From positions 1 to 8,883 of the forward strand of contig PKCQ01000661.1 in assembly GCA_002862265.1 (NCBI GenBank): DNA of 8,883 nucleotides, given 5' to 3'. The position numbers and the translations under genes are program-made. Each line of letters opens with the position of its first letter. Position 1 is the stretch's first letter. Shown in pieces: positions 1 to 6,126 of this stretch. Source of the stretch: Planctomycetaceae bacterium (GTDB taxonomy: Bacteria; Planctomycetota; Planctomycetia; Pirellulales; Pirellulaceae). The notes under the pieces were generated by a model that worked only from the letters and a program-made list of their open reading frames with translations, searched no databases and was not told the origin of the DNA.

Positions 1-1456
1 GATCTCGGAAATCAACCGTGAAGCCAGAAGTGGAGGGTGCAACTGGGAATGGAGAGACTGGCGGGATTGATCTGCAGGATGATAATTCTACACCCCCAGG
101 GAGCCCAGTGCGGGATGCGTCACCAGAGAAGCCAGCAGTGGCTACGCCGAACACGAAGAAGCCGGCACTGTTGAAGCAAAGAAGTTGGGACGCACAGGGG
201 TGTGGTGGGTCGTCAGCTTCGCGCCGGTCGGACAAAACAAAGTAGACGTACACAAGAGAGACCATGAAGGGCCACACATCCTCGCGGCCCTGCTCCGCTT
301 GTTGCGAGAGAGCCTGGATACTGTTTTGAGTTCGATCAGAGAGTTGGCCGATGCTCTCTTCGGTTTGACGCGTAATTTCACGTAGGCTTTCACCCGTTTG
401 TTGTGCTAGTCCAGTAAGCGACTCTCTCAGAGTACCTACTTGATTGCAGATTTCATCTCGCCACTGGGTATCGTTTGTGCTGAAAGAAACATGACGGTTC
501 TCCAGCTCTAGGATCGACCTGGCGACCTTTTGCACTTGGCCATGCAATTCGTCAAAGGCTGCCGACTGCTCCGGAGCGGGAACTATTGTGTCTTGGTTCT
601 CTTCGTTTTGGACAATCCGCTCGATCGCGCCGAGCTGATTGGTGATGTCGATCAGCCGTTCCCCAAAAACCTCCAGCACTACAGATTGCTCAGAAGCAAA
701 TTCTTGTAGGCGGCTATTAATGTTTTGGTCGCTTGCCTTCAGGAATTCGTTCAAGTCGAGATGGGCGTCATGCTCTTGTGTTTCAGAGGGCGAGACAGGA
801 GTGCCCTCGTTGTATCGCCGAAGAAGTTCTCTCTGCTGTTCAACTTGTGTGCGCAGCTCGGCAATGGGTTCGAGCACGTTCTGGATTTGGCACTCAAGTG
901 GTTCTATCGCGGACTGCAACAACTTCGCAACCCACAGCGAACCTTCATTTACATCGGCGGATGATTGCCTTGCGATAGTCTTTGGAAGACTCGGGACAGC
1001 TTCCTTAGTATCCGCCGCTTGACCGCGGGATTGCAGGGAAAACGGTCGCGCCAAAGTAAACTTCAGACGCTGCTGCTCCTCAGGTGTCTGCTTTTGAGTT
1101 GACGGGGGGGGCTCTAACTCGAATCGGTGTCCTGCAAGTTCGAAATAATTTTGAGATCCACTCAGCAATGCCTCTGTGACGGCGTTTCCGCCACGTGTGA
1201 CTTGGGGAGCTAAAGCGCGGACGAAGGTCTGGCGCGCGCCGATAACCAAAAGAGCGTGGAACGGCGCGATGCCAGGAAGGGTACAGCGCACCGCGCAGCT
1301 GATTGAACTTCCCAATGTACACTTGGTGTTCTTGACGAGCCATTGTTGGACAACTTGGCCCGCTTCGTTTCGCACGAGCAAGCTTGCAGTTGGAGCTGCA
1401 GTTTTGGTAGGAACAACTTGTGGAAAACTAGGTGAGGTTTGAGTAGCCGACGTCAT
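1..1456 (-). CDS. FHA-like domain and coiled-coil protein, C-terminus cut by left window edge
   Basis: Reading the minus strand from ATG at 1456, the frame stays open for 485 codons to the window edge with no stop, so the gene is partial at its 3' end. Residues 24-115 resemble a degenerate FHA domain: 'TLGSSISC' in place of the usual GR-S stretch, then 'PGIAPFHALLV' with the conserved His at 67, then 'VRALAP' and 'FELAGHRFEL'. A Pro/Gln linker (116-165) leads to a long Gln/Glu-rich helical region (about 172-392, with segments such as 'LREITRQTEESIGQLSD') that looks like coiled coil. A hydrophobic stretch follows (394-408, 'VWPFMVSLVYVYFVL'), then a Cys/Phe/Ser/Pro-rich tail. GGAG at 1467-1470 lies 10 bases before the ATG. 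FHA domains generally bind phosphothreonine; planctomycetes have many such FHA-plus-coil proteins without assigned function. The FHA call is moderate, the coiled coil good. Coding beyond about residue 410 is doubtful. Confidence 0.72.
   Translation of the reverse strand, partial: MTSATQTSPSFPQVVPTKTAAPTASLLVRNEAGQVVQQWLVKNTKCTLGSSISCAVRCTLPGIAPFHALLVIGARQTFVRALAPQVTRGGNAVTEALLSGSQNYFELAGHRFELEPPPSTQKQTPEEQQRLKFTLARPFSLQSRGQAADTKEAVPSLPKTIARQSSADVNEGSLWVAKLLQSAIEPLECQIQNVLEPIAELRTQVEQQRELLRRYNEGTPVSPSETQEHDAHLDLNEFLKASDQNINSRLQEFASEQSVVLEVFGERLIDITNQLGAIERIVQNEENQDTIVPAPEQSAAFDELHGQVQKVARSILELENRHVSFSTNDTQWRDEICNQVGTLRESLTGLAQQTGESLREITRQTEESIGQLSDRTQNSIQALSQQAEQGREDVWPFMVSLVYVYFVLSDRREADDPPHPCASQLLCFNSAGFFVFGVATAGFSGDASRTGLPGGVELSSCRSIPPVSPFPVAPSTSGFTVDFRD
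1104..1111. repeat. Run of eight G (eight C on the coding strand)
   Basis: Eight consecutive G lie inside the FHA/coiled-coil gene. On the coding strand they form three consecutive proline codons (residues 116-118) at the junction between the FHA-like domain and the linker. Such a tract is prone to slippage and to sequencing indels; the frame is intact on both sides as given. Confidence 0.9.
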
Positions 1457-1771
1457 GCCGATAAGACTCCATTCACACTCGGGCGGCGGGCGATGCTAGC
1501 AATAAGTTGCTTGACGCGCAAAACACGCGCGTAAAACGCCCCGAAGTGTATTCATCCAAGGAGTGTATCGGCTTGGCTGACGACAGAATTGTGTCCATCC
1601 GATTTAAAGCAATTCACTGCGGCCAACTGTGAGCGCATGCTATCGGATGTGACGATTACAGCATCCGCGGACAACAGGAGATAAACGCAGGCTCACGATG
1701 TTGCGGCGATATCCATCCGTACTGAGGATTCCGATAAGGCAATTCCTCGCGCCGTTTTATGGAATAGTAGT
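1457..1771. other. Divergent intergenic region between the FHA-like and methyltransferase-like genes
   Basis: These 315 bases separate two divergently transcribed genes, so promoters for both are expected here. No convincing -35/-10 pair can be picked by eye. Two inverted repeats are visible: ACGCGC at 1514-1519 with GCGCGT at 1527-1532 around an A-rich 7-base loop, and CATCCGAT at 1596-1603 with ATCGGATG at 1642-1649, 38 bases apart. Either could be a protein-binding site or chance. No ORF of interest lies here. Confidence 0.6.
1467..1470 (-). promoter_or_regulatory. Probable Shine-Dalgarno of the FHA-like gene
   Basis: The minus strand reads GGAG 10 bases upstream of ATG at 1456. It is acceptable in strength and spacing, and supports this start over internal Met codons. 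Planctomycete genes often lack clear ribosome binding sites, so this is supportive rather than decisive. Confidence 0.45.
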
Positions 1772-2410
1772 ATGTTAGGAAAACTAAGAAGCCTGTCCTT
1801 GAGCCTTGCCGAAGAACCGAGGTTGCCTAAGAAGCTGTCGCAATGGGTACAGTTTGGCGGGCAGGAGGTTCGCGACTTCTGGGATCGCCATCCGGAGCTT
1901 AGGAATAAGGAGTGGGTGGAGTGCGACTACTCCGAAGTTGCAGCAGCGCTAGTGGGCTTGCAGTTGAGTCATCCTGCACGGCAAAAGACTTTCTTGGAAT
2001 GGGGCTGCGGATTTGGGGTCGTTGCTGGAACGGCAAGTTTGCTGGGCTTCGACGCCGTAGGAATAGAATCCGAGTATTTCTTGGTGAAGGAGGCCGTTCG
2101 AATTGCGGTCGCGTATGGGGTAAAAAACGCGGAGTTCTGGGAAGGTAACTTTTTGCCTACTGGCGCTGAGCAATTCGCAGAAGAAGAAGATCCACGCGTG
2201 GCCCTCAAGTCAGAAGCAAAATCCGCTTATGCGAAGTACGGTCGTGACATTGCGGAGTTCGGGACCGTCTTTGCCTATCCGTGGCCTGGTGAAGAACACT
2301 TTCTGAAATCCGTGTTTCGAAATTATGCAGCAGCAGACGCCCGTTTGGTACTTTACCGGGGCCCGTTTCAGATCGAGATCTACGAAAAGTTGCCTACCGA
2401 GAGTCGCTAG
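1772..2410 (+). CDS. Class I SAM-dependent methyltransferase-like protein
   Basis: The 212-residue soluble protein has no signal peptide. The Rossmann-type SAM-binding motif I is clear at residues 74-82 ('FLEWGCGFG'), followed by a helix and 'FDAVGIESE' at 93-101, where the acidic residues at the end of strand 2 would bind the ribose of SAM. 'FGTVFAYPWPGEEHF' at 163-177 sits where motif IV normally lies, and 'ARLVLYRGPFQIEIYEKL' (190-207) resembles the closing strands. The family is established by motif I; the substrate (protein, RNA, lipid or small molecule) cannot be read from the sequence. Residues 1-65 form an N-terminal cap that may give specificity. GGAA at 1761-1764 lies 7 bases before the ATG and weakly supports the start. 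The gene stands alone on the plus strand and its last 17 bases overlap the end of the opposing gene. Confidence 0.85.
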   Translation: MLGKLRSLSLSLAEEPRLPKKLSQWVQFGGQEVRDFWDRHPELRNKEWVECDYSEVAAALVGLQLSHPARQKTFLEWGCGFGVVAGTASLLGFDAVGIESEYFLVKEAVRIAVAYGVKNAEFWEGNFLPTGAEQFAEEEDPRVALKSEAKSAYAKYGRDIAEFGTVFAYPWPGEEHFLKSVFRNYAAADARLVLYRGPFQIEIYEKLPTESR

Positions 2411-3434
2411 CGGTGGAAGTTACCAATTCGTTCCCGATGAATATTAGTTCTTTTGGGCCACCATTGACGTTGGATCGACCGTCAAGGAAGCGGGTCCCCT
2501 CAGGCACACCAGCCGATTTGAGTTCAAACGCATCGGCTGGGATCGGCACGTTTGCTTGGAACTGGGAGTATTCGACGGTTAACTTGCGAGCCTCTTGAGT
2601 TCCAGTCCCGGTTGCATTGTCGGCATAGGTAACGACATTTGCATAGCGTTGAACAAAAGGAACTCCACCTGATTTTTCCCATCGCAAAAAGTAATCGCGA
2701 AAGGGCTGTGCTTCTCCAGTTCGGTAGCTACTGACTCGTCGCAGATCGTAATCACTTTCATCCAGCAATGTGAATTTCATGTGATAAGTGTTTTTTGTAA
2801 GAACGCCGCGAAGGCCGCCGCCGGCAAGACTTGTAAATTTCAAATTGCGTTCATCCATATTGGTGAACTGGAGCGCTTCATTCCAAATGGATATGGGGTC
2901 TTCAAAAGGCATCCCTGCCGAACGCATGACGTTCATCTTCTTGAAGCCGAACAGGATGGTTCCGCGGACCTCTTTTTGATGGCTCTTCAGCAGTGGCAAA
3001 ACGGTTTCAAGCGAGATGACTTTTTGACCATCGAACAAAATTGTCTGCTTGGCAACCCGCGAGCGAACCCATTTCTGAAAGTGGCCTGGCTGTTCATCGC
3101 CATTTCGCAGGTTCTCCTGCAGCCTTTCGTTATAAGCTAAATCGATGCGAAACTTTGGGCTCTGGTAGACGACTTGGAACTCCGCATCGATGATATGCAT
3201 GGGGTCCAATTCGTTTGTCTTGCCCACCGTGTACTGCAGCCTCCCCGCCGCACGAGCCGACTTCAGCTGGTCGCCGACTCGAGACCGACTATCCTTGAGC
3301 TGTTCGATCTGTTCCTTGACAGACAGCTTTTGTGCGACGCAAGAATGTCGCGAGCCAATGAGCACCACAAGGCAGCATAGGACTGTTTGCCACCGGAGTG
3401 GAAAGTCAGAGCGTTTACGATTCGAAAGACTCAA
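2394..3434 (-). CDS. Secreted protein of unknown function, possibly LolA-like fold
   Basis: This 346-residue protein starts at TTG (3434). An in-frame TAG lies about 45 bases upstream, there is no ATG or GTG in between, and the next ATG would remove the signal peptide. The N-terminus has basic residues (6-8) and a hydrophobic core (about 17-27, 'TVLCCLVVLIG'), with likely signal peptidase I cleavage after 'SCVA' near residue 34. The Cys at 32 is not in a good lipobox. A short charged helix (39-60) precedes a beta-rich body with alternating patterns such as 'FRIDLAY' and 'KFTLLDE', and a C-terminal 'PADAFELKSAGVPEGTRFLDGR'-type segment near 299-320. Comparable segments, as I recall, occur in planctomycete periplasmic proteins of LolA/LppX-like fold, so a lipid- or lipoprotein-handling role is possible but unproven. 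It is clearly exported; the function is unknown. The two hairpins upstream separate it from the epimerase-like gene. Confidence 0.8.
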   Translation of the reverse strand: MSLSNRKRSDFPLRWQTVLCCLVVLIGSRHSCVAQKLSVKEQIEQLKDSRSRVGDQLKSARAAGRLQYTVGKTNELDPMHIIDAEFQVVYQSPKFRIDLAYNERLQENLRNGDEQPGHFQKWVRSRVAKQTILFDGQKVISLETVLPLLKSHQKEVRGTILFGFKKMNVMRSAGMPFEDPISIWNEALQFTNMDERNLKFTSLAGGGLRGVLTKNTYHMKFTLLDESDYDLRRVSSYRTGEAQPFRDYFLRWEKSGGVPFVQRYANVVTYADNATGTGTQEARKLTVEYSQFQANVPIPADAFELKSAGVPEGTRFLDGRSNVNGGPKELIFIGNELVTSTASDSR

Positions 3435-3603
3435 GGGAACGTAGGCGAGGGCAATCGAGGAAGGCGTGGGGCTGGGCTAAGAAATGAAGAAGCCAGGTGG
3501 TTGACGGAGCTCTATTCTAGTCCAAATCGCTCTGCCTAGACCATGCTGTCTTGAGTACTTGGCAAGTAGATTAGTTTTCAAACCGAGTCGACTTTTCATC
3601 CTG

Positions 3604-3658
3604 AAAAAGCCGTAGTCTGCGTTCGGCGTAGCAAGAGACTGCTACCGCGGCCGAACGC
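3604..3658 (-). terminator. Compound hairpin followed by a T5 tract
   Basis: GCGTTCGGC (3619-3627) pairs with GCCGAACGC (3650-3658), and inside it GTAGC (3628-3632) pairs with GCTAC (3641-3645). This makes a 14-bp stem with a 4-base bulge (3646-3649) and an 8-base loop. On the minus strand five T (3604-3608) follow 10 bases after the stem. A competing smaller stem, GCCG/CGGC (3624-3627 with 3609-3612), abuts the T5 directly. It probably ends transcription of the epimerase-like gene; a regulatory RNA element is the alternative. Confidence 0.5.
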
Positions 3659-3696
3659 TCGGGCCAAACATGGCGAGGTCCGAAAATCTTACAATG

Positions 3697-3718
3697 CGGC
3701 CGCTTCTTTGAGCGGCCG
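3697..3718 (-). terminator. GC-rich hairpin just after the epimerase-like gene
   Basis: CGGCCGCT (3697-3704) pairs perfectly with AGCGGCCG (3711-3718) around a 6-base loop, giving an 8-bp, almost all-GC stem. It begins 22 bases past the stop codon at 3741 of the minus-strand gene. There is no clean T-tract directly after it on the minus strand, so it may be a transcript-end stabiliser or Rho-assisted terminator rather than a classical intrinsic terminator. Confidence 0.5.
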
Positions 3719-3740
3719 GGAGCTATTTCAGCGGTCAGAC

Positions 3741-4490
3741 TTAGAGAAGAGTCTCAAGCAGCAGACGGAGCTTTCTTAGTTCGCCGCGTTGCTCGAAACT
3801 GGGGTCCGGTGAGACATGCACACTCAATGCATGGTTGTAGCCCACCGCACCGAGTTGACTGACGATCTTCGCATAATCGATCTCGCCCTGCCCGACTCGA
3901 ACTTGCAGCTGATCCTTTTTGGAATCTCGCAAGTGGCAATGGAAGACGTACTCCATGATCTTGTCGAGTTTTTTGTTCGAATGTGGGCCGCAGTAGTAAT
4001 GACTTGGGTCCAGCGTGAGTCCAAGGCCCTTGACGTTGTCGCAAAGGACTTTGACCGTGTCGGGATCTTCACTCAAGCGACCAATTTGGCTCTTCATGGC
4101 CACGCGGACACCTTCAGCTTCGGCGCAATCGACCAGTCGCTGGAGACGCTCGACTTCTTCGTTGAAGGGAGTGCCAAGTTCGGCTGAGGGCACGATCAAC
4201 GTAACGACTTTAGTAGCCTTGCCAAGGCGGCAGATTGCATCGAACTGTTCGAAGTATTCTTCGCCCTGTGCCTCGATGCGGACATCGTAGCTGCAAACGT
4301 CGAGACGGTGGCTTCGGACTGCGAGTTGGAAAGCATCTTGGAAGTTCTCATCAATCCTGCTCGGACTGAGGACCGTACCATCTTCACGCAGGACGATCTC
4401 AACGGTAGTGAATTCGAGATCGATAAGAGAGCTGACCACATCTGGCATGATTTGGTCGGGGATACAATCCGTCGATACGGCTACGTACAC
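3741..4490 (-). CDS. Sugar phosphate isomerase/epimerase-like TIM barrel
   Basis: The 249-residue protein matches the xylose isomerase-like (AP endonuclease 2) TIM-barrel family. It is cytoplasmic, with no signal peptide. Recognisable parts are 'TVEIVL' (29-34) for strand 2, 'KVVTLIVPSAELGTPFNEEVERLQ' split around 94-117 for strand 4 and its loop, 'GLTLDPSHYY' (157-166) with metal-ligand type D161 and H164, 'HCHLRDS' (184-190) with H186, and 'VGQGEIDY' (199-206), a typical G-x-G-x-I/V-D motif. In IolE-like enzymes the metal is also held by Glu at the ends of strands 5 and 8; here these positions read K133 ('VAMKSQIG') and H225 ('LSVHVSP'). Activity on an ordinary ketose or inosose is therefore doubtful. 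The start is GTG, chosen because GAGAGGAG lies 7 bases upstream. The substrate is unknown; the fold call is confident. Confidence 0.88.
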   Translation of the reverse strand: MYVAVSTDCIPDQIMPDVVSSLIDLEFTTVEIVLREDGTVLSPSRIDENFQDAFQLAVRSHRLDVCSYDVRIEAQGEEYFEQFDAICRLGKATKVVTLIVPSAELGTPFNEEVERLQRLVDCAEAEGVRVAMKSQIGRLSEDPDTVKVLCDNVKGLGLTLDPSHYYCGPHSNKKLDKIMEYVFHCHLRDSKKDQLQVRVGQGEIDYAKIVSQLGAVGYNHALSVHVSPDPSFEQRGELRKLRLLLETLL

Positions 4491-4775
4491 TGCTGAACTC
4501 CTCTCAGCGTCGAGAATTCTGGAAGCTAGACCAGTTGCTAATCATTGCGAAGGATAGGGGGCGAGAGCGTTCGAGGAAATCCCAAACTGCGTAAGTTCTC
4601 CCACATCGCGGCTTTCTGGCAAAGAAGACGGAATGAAGCTGCTAGTCCACCGCTAGCTTAGGCAGGTTAGGTATTGTGGGATCTGAGGGAGAAGTCTCGT
4701 GCTCGTTTGGAGCAGAGCTTCAAGCACCGCTGCGATGAGAACGAGAACAACTCTGCTTGAGTGGGGAGAGTACCC
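4491..4775. other. Intergenic gap between the DUF1552 gene and the epimerase-like gene
   Basis: These 285 bases separate co-directional minus-strand genes. Only weak pairings are visible, for example GTGCT (4699-4703) with AGCAC (4723-4727) and GGGG (4763-4766) with CCCC (4773-4776). None has a T-tract. The length leaves room for an independent promoter for the epimerase-like gene, but no clear hexamers are seen. Confidence 0.5.
4498..4505 (-). promoter_or_regulatory. Strong Shine-Dalgarno deciding a GTG start
   Basis: The minus strand reads GAGAGGAG, ending 7 bases before GTG at 4490. It is one of the best ribosome binding sites in the window and fixes the start of the epimerase-like gene at GTG rather than at an internal Met. 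It also shows that this gene can be translated independently of the upstream operon. Confidence 0.7.
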
Positions 4776-6122
4776 CTAGACCAGTCCAGAAAGAACTCCG
4801 TCCCCGCAGAAGTCAGGATTTCCGTAGCTCTCAGCCGGATGCCCCATCGCTTCGCAGAAACTCATCAGCAATCGATTATGCGGTACACGCCCAAAGTCGT
4901 GAGCTTGGCCAGTCTTAAAGCCCAGCCCGCCGCCGACCAATATGAACGGAATGTTGTCGCGTGTGTGAGAATTGCCTTTGCCAAGCTCGTTGGTCCAAAC
5001 GATCGTCGTGTTGTCCAGCATCGAGCCTTCACCGCCTGGCTCAGGTGTGTCGGCCAAACGTTTGGCCAGGTAAGCAACTTGTTCGCAGTACCATGTATTG
5101 ATGCGGATCAGCTTCTCGTATGCCTCTTCGTTCTTGTCTGGTTCGTGAGACAAAGTATGGTGCCCTTCATCGATTCCCAGCCAACGCATCCGAGGCTGTC
5201 CGACGCTGTTGGTGATCTGGAACGTGGCGATGCGGGCAAAGTCCGCTTTGAAGCTCTGCAACATCATGTCCATTTGCATGCGAGCGATCATCGGGATGTT
5301 GTCGTTTTCCTGCTCAATGTTTGGCGGCAACTCAGGTGTGGCGTGGCCCACGTCTTTACTTTCCGGCTCAACTGATTGTGCAGTCTTTACTTCTACGGCC
5401 AGCTGCTTTTCCAAGCCGCGAACCATCTCGACGTGTTCTTGCAGCAAGCCGCGATCTTCCTTACTCAGCTTCTTTTCGACTCGGCGGAAGTCTTCGGTCA
5501 AGTCATCGAGGACACTTGCGAGCAGTGCGCGATTCTTGGTCTGACCATAGAGCTTGTCGAACATCTTGTAAGGATTGTCGATCGGGGCAACCGGCTGATT
5601 TGCTCCGGCATACGACATCCGCGTCCAAGTGTCGGCGCGATCTGGAACCATCACACCGAACTCAAGTGAGCCGAAACGGGTTTGTGTCGCCGCATGTGCC
5701 TGAAGTTTGTTCTTCAAGTATTGGTCGACTGAGATTCCCATCGACCAACCAGCCGGCGTATCTGAACCGCCTTGGATATCACCAGGGAACAACTCGATGC
5801 CAGTCAACAAACAGCCGATCCCACGCATGTGTCCGTCGCCGTCACCACGGATCTGATTGCAAACGCCGTGAAGTGGCAAAACGTGAGACCGAACGCTCTC
5901 AAGTGGTTTGAGAATGCGTTTGAGTTCGAATTCAGGACCTTGAGTTTCTGGCCAAAAGTGCTTCGGGATGACGCCGTTCGGGCTGAAAACGAAGACCAAC
6001 CGTTGCTTGCGCCGGGCTGCAGCGGCTTGGGCGAAGCTCGGAAGATTCATTAGAAACAGGGCGGCGGAGGAACTGACACCCAGGTCGCGCATGAATCGGC
6101 GTCGGTCTAGAAGTGAACTCAT
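4776..6122 (-). CDS. DUF1552 (HXXSHH family) Tat-exported protein
   Basis: This 448-residue protein begins with a Tat-type signal: 'DRRRFMRDLG' (6-15) with twin arginines, then a hydrophobic stretch (16-33) ending 'SFAQAAAA'. It should therefore be exported folded. The rest matches the DUF1552 family: 'RLVFVFSPNGVIPKHFWP' (41-58), 'LPLHGVCNQ' (82-90), 'GDGDGHMRG' (93-101), 'DTPAGWSMGISVDQ' (121-134), a helical middle (200-245), 'MIARMQMDMMLQSFKADFAR' (278-297), 'GHHTLSHEP' (320-328), 'TIVWTNELGKGNSHT' (373-387) and 'PFILVGGGLGFKTG' (392-405). These features suggest an alkaline phosphatase/sulfatase-like or DUF1501-like relative, but no activity has been established to my knowledge. The family-name motif HxxSHH reads HTLSHE here. 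The gene follows the cytochrome gene by 4 bases, so the pair is an operon. A weak GAGAG lies 8 bases before the ATG, inside the preceding gene. Confidence 0.93.
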   Translation of the reverse strand: MSSLLDRRRFMRDLGVSSSAALFLMNLPSFAQAAAARRKQRLVFVFSPNGVIPKHFWPETQGPEFELKRILKPLESVRSHVLPLHGVCNQIRGDGDGHMRGIGCLLTGIELFPGDIQGGSDTPAGWSMGISVDQYLKNKLQAHAATQTRFGSLEFGVMVPDRADTWTRMSYAGANQPVAPIDNPYKMFDKLYGQTKNRALLASVLDDLTEDFRRVEKKLSKEDRGLLQEHVEMVRGLEKQLAVEVKTAQSVEPESKDVGHATPELPPNIEQENDNIPMIARMQMDMMLQSFKADFARIATFQITNSVGQPRMRWLGIDEGHHTLSHEPDKNEEAYEKLIRINTWYCEQVAYLAKRLADTPEPGGEGSMLDNTTIVWTNELGKGNSHTRDNIPFILVGGGLGFKTGQAHDFGRVPHNRLLMSFCEAMGHPAESYGNPDFCGDGVLSGLV

Positions 6123-6126
6123 CGTC

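Larger units (their letters stand above)
3435..3740. other. Hairpin-rich intergenic region between two minus-strand genes
   Basis: These 306 bases lie downstream of the epimerase-like gene and upstream of the secreted-protein gene, both on the minus strand. The right half (3604-3718) holds two strong hairpins and a T5 tract on the minus strand, listed separately. The left half (3435-3600) must contain the promoter of the secreted-protein gene, but no convincing promoter hexamers are visible. No ORF is worth calling. Confidence 0.65.

Noticed and set aside
639..1022. Plus-strand 127-codon frame opposite the coiled-coil gene
   Set aside because: It lies fully antisense to a long frame with clear coiled-coil character, and its product is Ser/Cys/Arg-rich with no recognisable domain.
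1574..1593. Possible sigma-54 promoter (TGGC followed by TTGT)
   Set aside because: The downstream element lacks the required GC dinucleotide and the spacing does not fit the consensus.
2781..3140. Plus-strand 119-codon frame opposite the secreted protein
   Set aside because: It is antisense to a frame with a signal peptide and domain-like pattern, and has no recognisable motif.
4761..5375. Plus-strand 204-codon frame opposite the DUF1552 gene
   Set aside because: The minus frame carries all DUF1552 motifs; long antisense frames arise from codon bias and this one has no domain.
5321..5911. Plus-strand 196-codon frame opposite the DUF1552 gene
   Set aside because: The product is Arg/Ser-rich and low in family signal, and is fully covered by the convincing minus-strand gene.
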